From NCBI GenBank assembly GCA_028823955.1, contig JAPPFE010000047.1, positions 1 to 34,965 of the forward strand: a DNA stretch of 34,965 nt. Reading direction: 5' to 3'. A model generated the notes under the pieces. It did no database searches, had not been told where the DNA came from, and saw nothing but the letters and a program-made list of their open reading frames with translations. Both the position numbers and the translations under genes were made by a program. Origin of the DNA: Candidatus Dadabacteria bacterium. GTDB taxonomy: Bacteria; Desulfobacterota_D; UBA1144; Nemesobacterales; Nemesobacteraceae. This document shows, in pieces, positions 17,387 to 24,351 of the stretch; position 1 is the first letter of the stretch; the number at the start of each line of letters is the position of its first letter.

Positions 17387-17746
17387 TTAACCCGTTATCG
17401 CAGCTATAGCATCAGAACGAGATTCGAGCACGTTAATGATTTTGTCAAAACCCGCAATCTCGAAAATTTCCTTTATGGGAACGGGCAAGGAACACAGCAT
17501 GAATCCCGTCTTTCTGCCTTGAAGCGTTTTCGCAACAAGCAGAATTGAGCGCAGCCCCGCGCTGCTGATGTAGGACAGCTTTTCAAGATCCAGAACTACG
17601 GGATTCTCAGAATCGCCAATTTCCTTGTCCAGATTTTCGTGGAATTCCTGCGCGTTCATACCATCAATCCGGCCAGCTACGCTTATTACCAAGGCCCCCT
17701 CAATCTGATCGGCCTGTAACTCAAGTTGGTTGTTTTGAGTGCTCAT
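17387..17746 (-). CDS. STAS-domain anti-anti-sigma factor, first copy
   Basis: This 119-residue protein is a single STAS domain. The signature VVLDLEKLSYISSAGLRSIL includes the serine (S62) that RsbW-type kinases phosphorylate. The unphosphorylated form would capture the kinase at 13490-13906, and the PP2C domain at 12314-13471 would restore it. It is divergent from a close paralogue at 17970-18332, with 223 bp between the starts, and its stop is 6 bp from the end of the histidine kinase gene. No strong ribosome site is visible. Confidence 0.9.
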   Translation of the reverse strand: MSTQNNQLELQADQIEGALVISVAGRIDGMNAQEFHENLDKEIGDSENPVVLDLEKLSYISSAGLRSILLVAKTLQGRKTGFMLCSLPVPIKEIFEIAGFDKIINVLESRSDAIAAITG

Positions 17747-17969
17747 TCTCCACCAATAGCAATCTATCTGACTGCAGAGAGATAATCAAGATAGAACTTT
17801 CTTTTTACAGCAGCATAAATAATACCGGAATATTTCAGAGGATACAACCCTGTGTGTGCTGGTGGTGTATTGGAAATTTTATTGCAAGTTGACGGGAGGA
17901 ATGGGGCAGTATACATTTCATTCGCACTTAACCGGAATATAGAGATATTTTCGGAGGTGTCTTCAGGAC

Positions 17970-18332
17970 ATGGAAGGAAGCGATAAAACAGTCGAGCTTC
18001 AGACCGAGCGGATAGAAGAAGTCCTCATCATAAGCTTATCTGGAGAGGTTCACGGCCTTGATGTGCGCAAACTCCATGAAGAACTGTGGGATGCAACTGG
18101 CGGGCCCGACAAGCTTGTGCTTCTCGACCTCGAAAAACTCCTCTATATCAATAGCGCTGGTCTGCGCTCCATTTTGATGGTTGCGAAAAGATTGCGGGAA
18201 AAGAAAGCAAAGTTTGCGGTGTGCTCCATGTGCAGAGCGGTAAAGGGAATCTTCAAGATGTCGGCTTTTGACAAGGTAATTGATGTGTTTGAGTCCCGAT
18301 CCGAAGCCATAGAAGCGATAAGGAGCAGCTAG
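17970..18332 (+). CDS. STAS-domain anti-anti-sigma factor, second copy
   Basis: This 120-residue STAS protein is paralogous to the preceding gene; the signature here is LLDLEKLLYINSAGLRSILM with the target serine again at residue 62. Asparagine replaces the serine before it. Similarity continues through the C-terminus (AFDKVIDVFESRSEAI against GFDKIINVLESRSDAI). GGAGGTG lies about 11 nt before the ATG. Divergent expression of two copies would let the cell vary the ratio or tune two outputs from one kinase. Confidence 0.9.
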   Translation: MEGSDKTVELQTERIEEVLIISLSGEVHGLDVRKLHEELWDATGGPDKLVLLDLEKLLYINSAGLRSILMVAKRLREKKAKFAVCSMCRAVKGIFKMSAFDKVIDVFESRSEAIEAIRSS

Positions 18333-18768
18333 TCCGCGGCGGGAACCTCTTACTCAAATCTGTGGTTATCCAATATGCCGACCCCTTTTAAACCTGCCTT
18401 ACAGTTTTCCGAATTCTCTGGTTCCGGACATTATCAGTTCCGCCTTGGAACAAGACTGCCCCAGCAGTCTTCTTCGGGCGCATTCCCAGAAGATCATGAG
18501 CTTCCTTCTGAACAGGCGTCAACTCGTCTCTGGGCCCTACCCCTCAAACTCCATTACTTCAGGCTTTCGTGGTCCGGATTTACGCACGCACCGGTATCCA
18601 CTACTTAACCACCTTTTCACATCAGCCCCAATTTCAATTTTGTCCTTTGGCCTAACGAGCCCCTCAGACATTATCCACGCACCCGCAATGGTTCTCCCAC
18701 TGCCTGCAGGCAGGGTTTGTCCGGGGATTGTAACGGCACGTGTGCGGCAAGCACGGTGTCAATCGGGC
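18333..18768. other. 436-bp spacer without a recognised gene
   Basis: The spacer holds a strong hairpin (18452-18471, separate entry) and a minus-strand open stretch, encoding MSEGLVRPKDKIEIGADVKR and about 24 more residues, that starts near 18671. That stretch resembles nothing I know and has no clear ribosome site. The base composition is GC-richer than other spacers here, so a decayed gene or element is possible. Confidence 0.4.
18452..18471. repeat. 8-bp perfect inverted repeat (hairpin)
   Basis: AAGACTGC and GCAGTCTT enclose the 4-nt loop CCCA. No T-run follows on either strand, so it is not a typical intrinsic terminator. It lies about 120 bp after the second STAS gene and about 300 bp after the end of the SMT remnant. 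Confidence 0.6.
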
Positions 18769-19809
18769 CTAATGGGGTTTGCGAGCCAGAAAACAGTATA
18801 GAGGCGTGAAGATGCCGGTCCTCCCAGCTTCGACATAGGCATCAGCAGTCTGGTTCAGGGATCGGAAGACCTCTGCGGAACCCCTTGGAAACAACCCAAC
18901 CATCTCGCCCAGCTTTGATCCTGCGACCAGTGCTCTGCGGCCTTGGGGAAACCTGAACAAGACTTTACCAAGCATCCCGTGTCGACTTACCATGGGTTGA
19001 TACCATGGTCTGGAATACCCCCCCCCTACCGAGACGCCCCGGTCCGTCCCCTCAATGATGTGGAACCCTGCCGCTTCAAGCGCTTGATTCACTTCCCCGA
19101 ACGTGGCGATGTCCTTTAGTGCAATGCCACGCTTGAGGTCGTGCTTAAGATCCCAGTGCCGGCTGTCGTTCGGATCAAACTTGTCCGTCAGACACATCTC
19201 CTGCCCCCAAAACAGAGCTCCGGGTTTCAGTACGCGGAGTATCTCTTCAAACGCACTCTGCTTATCCGGCGCATGGCACGTTGACTCAATAGCATAACCA
19301 CGGTCAAAAGTGTTGCCTTCAATAACGCTCATATCCATGAAGCTGCACGCCAGGTAATCGACCATGTGGTCGAGCCCCGCCTCGGTATTCAATTTTTTCG
19401 CCTTTTCCAACTAGATTTCGTTTATGTTGATCCCGACAACCTGGACACCGGCCTCACGAACGACACGACGCATCGGGCCACCGATCCCACAACCAACATC
19501 AACCACCGTCATGCCCTGCCGCAGATCCAGCTTGTCGATCATCAACCGCTGATGGCGGATTTTGGAGTCCTCCGGGGTCTCATGGGGCGCAAGGGGTGCG
19601 AAGTGCAGGGATTCACCCCAACCCCATACCATTAGCTCACCGTAAAGATCGTAGTAGTCCTTGACCGACTGGGCGTGGTCGTAACCGCCCGAGTCAACGG
19701 CTTCGGGCGTCGCTCGCTCCATCCGACCCTCGAAGTCTTGCACGCGACGGGCGACATCGGACCCCCGGTACACATCCTTGAGTTTTTTAGACAGACTGCC
19801 TATATCCAT
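18769..19809 (-). pseudogene. Second sterol methyltransferase, interrupted by one in-frame amber codon
   Basis: Two open stretches in the same frame, 132 codons and 213 codons, are separated by a single TAG at 19411-19413. Before the stop: YYDLYGELMVWGWGESLHFA and SAM motif I VVDVGCGIGGPMRR. After it: LEKAKKLNTEAGLDH, ESTCHAPDKQSAFEEILRVL, and the Sterol_MT_C end GRTGIFTPLYCFLARKPH. The intact paralogue at 5281-6282 reads GLNINKYQLGK where this one reads GININEI-stop-LEK, so the lost residue was probably glutamine (CAG to TAG). The downstream frame is otherwise whole, which implies a very recent mutation or some readthrough. A G9 run encodes three glycines (plus strand 19018-19026) and could slip. 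Family assignment is firm; whether it is functional is not. Confidence 0.85.
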
Positions 19810-20174
19810 GGCATGGTTTACCCATTTCCATCAGTTTTTAGAGGCAGGCAGAGCCCCCTGAGATTATTCTCTTCCGTTCTCATCCATTCTTAGGGAAAGT
19901 TTCAAAATTGAGTTTGAAATGCGTTATCCCGCTTTACCGGAGACCTTGGGAACGGAACACTCATAATGAACCTGCTATCCCCGTCTATAGGCTAATACAG
20001 ACGGTTGTTCCCGTCAACGCAAAGAATCTTTGAAGCAAATACGAGAGGTTGCGTCCCCTGAGATATATCGGTACCATTTTTTGTCGCGACATGAAAGTCC
20101 CATCTTGTTTGTCGTGCTATAATTATTTTTGCGCTCAGCAAATATTGCACTGCCAAGGCGGATAGGGCCCGGAT
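19810..20174. promoter_or_regulatory. 365-bp divergent spacer between the SMT remnant and the RND gene
   Basis: A good -10 box TATAAT lies at 20118-20123 on the plus strand, about 120 nt before the RND start at 20241, but no convincing -35 box lies 16-18 nt upstream. I see no other gene or repeat here. Confidence 0.35.
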
Positions 20175-20240
20175 GTGGCAAAAGGAAGAGGAAGTACAAG
20201 ACCTGAAACCTGCAGATACTGCGGAATTCGGCATGATCGT

Positions 20241-22571
20241 ATGAAACTGAAATCCTGTATCTCGATGATAGTCACCCGACGCTGGCTGACTATTCTGCTC
20301 TCTTTGCTTGTTATGCTGGCGCTTGCTGCGGGGGCCACGCGCTTGGTTGTGGTGGATGTAGACTTTCGCAATCACTTTGGCAAATCCGACCCGCACCTCA
20401 TCGCGCTGGAACAGCTTGAAGAGACATATGCGCTGTCCGATGTTGCATTGGTCGCCGTGGCGCCGCATAACGGCACCGTCTTTACGAAGGACGCGCTTGT
20501 TGCCATTGAAGAGTTGACTGAGCAGCTTTGGCGCACCCCTTACGCCACCCGTGTCGACTCTATTTCGAACTACACGCACAGTAAGGGGCTTGAAGACGAA
20601 CTGGTTGTTGAGCCACTTATCGAGGAAGCCGGTTCCCTGAGCGATACGGATATAGAACGAATCAAGGATGTCGCCCTCGGTACTCAGGAAGTTGCCGGGC
20701 GGTTCATTTCCCGTGACGGAAAAGTTGCCGGTTTGGTTGTGAGTATTGTGCTTCCTGACGACAATCGGGAATTGACCAAGCGAGAGGTTACCGACTACCT
20801 GTATGAGACTGTTGCCAACGCCCGGGAGAAATATACATCCATCGACTACCACCTTTTAGGTGGACTCATCCTAAATCGTGTCATAGGTGACGCTCTTGAC
20901 GATGAAACAGCCGTACTCGGGCCAATTGCTCTTGGAACCATGCTGCTTGTCGCCCTGGTTCTGATACGTTCGATATGGGGAACGCTTGCCATCGTGCTGA
21001 TGATTTTTGCCGTCATCTCATCCGCGCTGGGCTTTGCCGGATGGACCGGCTTAAGGTTGTTTGGTGAAAGCGGTGCCGCGCTGTTCGTACTGATGGCCGT
21101 GACCGTCGCTCATTCCGTGCACATTATTGAGGGAATGGCCGGGGGCTTGCGCCAGGGCATGACAAAAGCAGAGGCGGCGATCCATGCTGTGCGAGTGAAC
21201 GTGTGGCCTGTTTTCCTTACCTCGTTCACAACTGCAATCGGATTTCTGAGCCTGAATTTCGTAGATATGCCGCCGTTTCGAGTCATGGGCAACATCGTGG
21301 CGTTCGGCTCCATGTGCGCTTTTGTCTTTTCGGTGACCCTGTTGCCCGCATTCCTGTCAGTATTACCTGTTCGTGCCCGGAAGATGCGGGAGAACAGACA
21401 GGATTTTTTCGATCGTCTCAGCCGTTTTGTCATCTCATACCGTACGATCCTTCTGTGCTTCTTCGGCATTGTAACTATCGTGCTGGTTGCCGGCATTTCC
21501 AAGATCGAACTTAGGGAGAACTGGCTTGAGGTTATGGATGAGAGTTATGAGTTCCGGCGATCCGCGGATTTTCTGAGCAAGAATTTCCCTGGCGTGGAAA
21601 CCTATGAGTACTCTCTTGACTCCGGCCGTGAAGGCGCCGTTACGGATATAGGATACCTAAAGCAGGTCGAGGCGTTTTCGGACTGGTACAGGAAGCAACC
21701 GGAATTTGTCCATATCTTCTCAATTGCCGACATCATGAAGCGTCTGAACAAGAACCTGCATGGTGATAACCCGGATTACTACACGCTTCCAGACGATCCC
21801 GAACTTGCCGCGCAGTATCTTCTGCTCTACGAATTCTCTCTTCCGATAGGCCGTGACCTTAATAATCTGATCGACCATGACCGGAGGGCAACACGCGCAA
21901 CGGTCTCAGTGAAAAGTATGTCCAGCAAGGAAAAAATCGACCTCGACAACCGTGCGCACGCATGGTTGCGGCAAAATGCCCCCAGCATGGAAACCGGCGC
22001 TACAGGAATTTCGATTGTGGGGTCTCATTCAATTCAGAGAAACATTGAAAACATGCTGCAGGGCACTTTTGTGGCGATGGCCATAGTCTCCCTGCTGCTG
22101 TTCGCCATATTCAGAAGCATACGCCTGGGACTGGTCAGTCTGATACCCAATTTCCTTCCGGCCGCTATGGCCATGGGACTGTGGGGCCACCTGGTGGGAG
22201 AGGTGGGAGTTCCGGCGGCAGTCGTCACCGCTATAGCATTCGGCATCATCGTGGACGACACCATCCATTTCATGACAAAATACACGGACAGCAGAAAAGC
22301 GGGGAAACTGCCTTCGGAGTCCGTCCAGATTGCCTTTCGCTCTGTGGGCAGGGCATTATTTACAACTACCATAGTGTTCGGGCTCGGCTTCATGGTGTTC
22401 GGAACATCCGGGTTGGTGGGAAACCAGGTGCTTGGTCTTCTGGTAGGAATAACGGTAATTATCGCTCTGGTGGCAGATTTCTTCTTTCTTCCGCCGCTTC
22501 TGATGCTGCTTGACGAAACCAAGGAAACCGGTGAGCAGATCAGAGAGCGACTGAGAAGCTCAACCGCATAG
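20241..22571 (+). CDS. RND-superfamily (MMPL/HpnN-like) lipid exporter, possible sterol transporter
   Basis: This protein of about 776 residues (798 from the GTG at 20175) has the RND duplication: one helix, a periplasmic loop, five helices, then the same again. The first block includes GPIALGTMLLVALVLIRS and LMAVTVAHSVHIIEGMAGG; the second ends with AIAFGIIVDDTIHFMTKYTD and VFGLGFMVFGTSGLVGNQVL. Such MMPL/HpnN-type pumps move hopanoids, lipids or sterols from the inner membrane outward, and their helices resemble sterol-sensing domains. In Methylococcus an RND protein (BstA) takes part in sterol transport, and the sterol-type neighbours here suggest the same. No periplasmic adaptor or outer-membrane channel is adjacent. 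Of the possible starts, ATG at 20241 keeps a short cytoplasmic lead before the first helix. Confidence 0.82.
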   Translation: MKLKSCISMIVTRRWLTILLSLLVMLALAAGATRLVVVDVDFRNHFGKSDPHLIALEQLEETYALSDVALVAVAPHNGTVFTKDALVAIEELTEQLWRTPYATRVDSISNYTHSKGLEDELVVEPLIEEAGSLSDTDIERIKDVALGTQEVAGRFISRDGKVAGLVVSIVLPDDNRELTKREVTDYLYETVANAREKYTSIDYHLLGGLILNRVIGDALDDETAVLGPIALGTMLLVALVLIRSIWGTLAIVLMIFAVISSALGFAGWTGLRLFGESGAALFVLMAVTVAHSVHIIEGMAGGLRQGMTKAEAAIHAVRVNVWPVFLTSFTTAIGFLSLNFVDMPPFRVMGNIVAFGSMCAFVFSVTLLPAFLSVLPVRARKMRENRQDFFDRLSRFVISYRTILLCFFGIVTIVLVAGISKIELRENWLEVMDESYEFRRSADFLSKNFPGVETYEYSLDSGREGAVTDIGYLKQVEAFSDWYRKQPEFVHIFSIADIMKRLNKNLHGDNPDYYTLPDDPELAAQYLLLYEFSLPIGRDLNNLIDHDRRATRATVSVKSMSSKEKIDLDNRAHAWLRQNAPSMETGATGISIVGSHSIQRNIENMLQGTFVAMAIVSLLLFAIFRSIRLGLVSLIPNFLPAAMAMGLWGHLVGEVGVPAAVVTAIAFGIIVDDTIHFMTKYTDSRKAGKLPSESVQIAFRSVGRALFTTTIVFGLGFMVFGTSGLVGNQVLGLLVGITVIIALVADFFFLPPLLMLLDETKETGEQIRERLRSSTA

Positions 22572-22591
22572 ATCGCGGGAATTCCACTGTG

Positions 22592-22634
22592 CGGTCCGGG
22601 AGGGCCGAACACAACAGCATGCCGGTTTCGGCAT
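22592..22634. terminator. Two hairpins between convergent genes
   Basis: The stem CGGTCC/GGGCCG with loop GGGA (22592-22607) and the perfect stem ATGCCG/CGGCAT with loop GTTT (22619-22634) lie between the converging RND and Rieske genes. Neither has a strong T-run, so termination is only a likely role. Confidence 0.4.
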
Positions 22635-22650
22635 AAACCCCTACACTCCT

Positions 22651-23694
22651 CTACGGGCTGTAATACTGACCATCCGGATAGAACTGCCTGCAGTAGCGCC
22701 GATACTTCCCGATATCGCTGTCAGCACTGCAGAGTTTCGGACGTGACCGATGCCTCAGATTGCTCCAGATGACGACATCCTGCATGACGTCATGCTCTTG
22801 GGAGGCAATGAGTATCTTGTTCATGATGCGGGTCCTGATCCCCGTGGGAAAGAGCCGCAATCCCAAGCCCAGCCCCTTAGGGTTACGAAGTTGCCGCATC
22901 TGGCTCACCAATGTCATTTCAACGAATTTGCCGTCAATCGGTGTTGTGAGCACCCACATGCGGGTTTCCATGCCTATTGAATGTTCGCGGACCTCGACAA
23001 ATGAATAGCCGAGCCCGTGTATATTGGCTACCGCGGAGACGTCGTACTCGAAAAGCCTTATACCGGCAACTGCAAGGGTACGTTTGAAATTGAAGGAATT
23101 TCTGAGTGCGGCGCCGTCAATTGATACCGAACCGACAATGTTCACACTGTCGTAGTGGTGCACATAGTTTAGGTGCGCGGCATCCACTGAGTTCTCGGTA
23201 GTTTCCTGGGGGTGTCCGGGGAAACGGATGTGCCGGAATTCCATCCCGCTCCAGTCCGCATCCGCCGTGGGAGCCTCGGGCAGGTGCCATTGAGGCGTTC
23301 GACCGCCGCTGCCCCACCACGCAAAGATGAGACCCTGAATTTCCCGCGTCTCGAACACCTTCAGCCTGGCGGTCTTCGGCGGAGGAGCGAAGGGTGTCGC
23401 CACGCATTGACCGCTTACATCAAACTCGAAACCGTGAAAAGGACATACCAGGCAACCGTTGCTTATCCGCCCCCCTACCTCAGGGCCAAGGTCGGCTCCA
23501 AGATGCGGACAGACTGCCTCGGCAACGCAGACTCTGCCTTCGCTGTTGCACCAGACAACAACCTGTTCTCCAAGCCAGATTCTCTTCAGAAGCCCCTGTT
23601 TTTCAATCATCTTGCGGCTGGCGACAAAATACCAGCCTTCCGGAAACGGGTAAAGCAATGCTTCATTCTTTCGCGCGTTTGGGTTTGGATTCAT
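22651..23694 (-). CDS. Rieske non-heme iron oxygenase, cholesterol 7-desaturase/SdmA-like (first)
   Basis: This 347-residue protein has a Rieske domain at about 15-120 with both ligand pairs, CPHLGADLG (C62, H64) and CPFHGFEFD (C84, H87). The catalytic domain holds the mononuclear iron motif ENSVDAAHLNYVHHYD, that is E-N-x2-D-x2-H-x4-H. The overall form, including FPEGWYFVA at the start and EHDVMQDVVIWSNLRHRSRP near the end, matches the DAF-36/Neverland type of Rieske oxygenase and bacterial SdmA, which acts at C-4 in Methylococcus. Such enzymes oxidise the sterol nucleus and need an electron-donating reductase, which is not in the window. The ATG is preceded by GGAG at about 9 nt. It is divergent from the second Rieske gene across 657 bp. 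Confidence 0.87.
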   Translation of the reverse strand: MNPNPNARKNEALLYPFPEGWYFVASRKMIEKQGLLKRIWLGEQVVVWCNSEGRVCVAEAVCPHLGADLGPEVGGRISNGCLVCPFHGFEFDVSGQCVATPFAPPPKTARLKVFETREIQGLIFAWWGSGGRTPQWHLPEAPTADADWSGMEFRHIRFPGHPQETTENSVDAAHLNYVHHYDSVNIVGSVSIDGAALRNSFNFKRTLAVAGIRLFEYDVSAVANIHGLGYSFVEVREHSIGMETRMWVLTTPIDGKFVEMTLVSQMRQLRNPKGLGLGLRLFPTGIRTRIMNKILIASQEHDVMQDVVIWSNLRHRSRPKLCSADSDIGKYRRYCRQFYPDGQYYSP

Positions 23695-24158
23695 TTGCTG
23701 TTACTCCGCTTATCCAGTTATGCAGCGTTAAGTACCAGAAATGCATTTGCATTAGCTTTAGAAAATTGTATAGCTAAATAGAAAAAGTGTAAACATACTG
23801 CTCTTTCCCATCGTTTTGCTTGCCTTTCGTCTCTGGATCAATGCACAGCTAGTCTGTTCTCTTAACATAAACCCATAACCTGTCATTATGAAATATTTTG
23901 GTCGCAGGCAAAATGGCGCCTGTCTAGCCAAGTTGATTTTGAAATTGTTTGCACTTTTCATTAATACCATCCTAGTATTTACCAACCGGTTGATGCTACA
24001 GAATTCTTTACAGTGACTGTCCTCACGCAGGCTCGGAAATCTAGAAATGCTGTTACAGACGGGCTCCAGAAGCTCAAGCAGCAAAAAAGAGTAACAAAAA
24101 ATGAGAATTATACTTTGTTCGACAAAAGTTCTTGACAATACCGGACAGAAAGTAGCCT

Positions 24159-24187
24159 TTGACTGTATGTCAGGCGCGCTATACAAT
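24159..24187 (+). promoter_or_regulatory. Sigma70-type promoter upstream of the second Rieske gene
   Basis: TTGACT (24159-24164) and TACAAT (24182-24187) are exactly 17 nt apart. Transcription would begin near 24194, run through the antisense strand of the tRNA-like sequence and meet the terminator at 24310-24346 before reaching the Rieske start codon. The rest of the 657-bp region between the two Rieske genes (23695-24158) is AT-rich, and I see nothing coding in it. Confidence 0.5.
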
Positions 24188-24211
24188 AGTGTCTTGTCGG
24201 CTGGTGTTGCT

Positions 24212-24295
24212 TGCCCTAGGCGGGATTCTAACCCCCACGGACTAACGGCCAACCGATTGAGAGTCGGTCGCGTCTTACAGTTTCGCCACTGGGGC
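24212..24295 (-). tRNA. tRNA-like sequence, leucine-type body with a CTC anticodon loop; possibly a tRNA pseudogene
   Basis: On the minus strand, 84 nt fold as a class II tRNA: acceptor GCCCCAG/CTAGGGC, a three-base D stem GCG/CGC with an 11-nt loop, anticodon stem ACCGA/TCGGT, a variable region of about 15 nt, and a T arm with loop TTAGAAT. The body from TGGCGAAACTG to GACGC resembles tRNA-Leu. Oddities: a C-A mismatch in the acceptor stem, a G-G mismatch in the T stem, C56 changed to A with the matching D-loop G19 changed to T, no encoded CCA, and an anticodon loop CTCTCAA, which reads GAG (Glu) rather than a leucine codon. Read on the other strand, the loop is TTGAGAG, a proper Leu(GAG) loop. 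TAATAAT at 24303-24309 could be its -10 box. Confidence 0.45.
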
Positions 24296-24309
24296 GATTA
24301 GAATTATTA

Positions 24310-24346
24310 CCCCGCTTGGTTGCCAGCGCAATCGGCGGGGTTTTTT
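24310..24346 (+). terminator. Intrinsic terminator 5 nt before the second Rieske gene
   Basis: The stem CCCCGC/GCGGGG (24310-24315 with 24335-24340), extended inside by GTTGC/GCAAT, is followed by T6 (24341-24346). The T-run ends 5 nt before the ATG at 24352. Upstream GGGG (24291-24294) could pair with the CCCC arm and open the hairpin, so the element may work as an attenuator rather than as a simple end of transcription. Confidence 0.7.
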
Positions 24347-24351
24347 AATAA

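Noticed and set aside
23758-24252. Minus-strand frame of 164 codons overlapping the tRNA-like sequence
   Set aside because: Its start lies inside the tRNA-like 3' half, and the composition is that of non-coding AT-rich DNA; it has no ribosome site.
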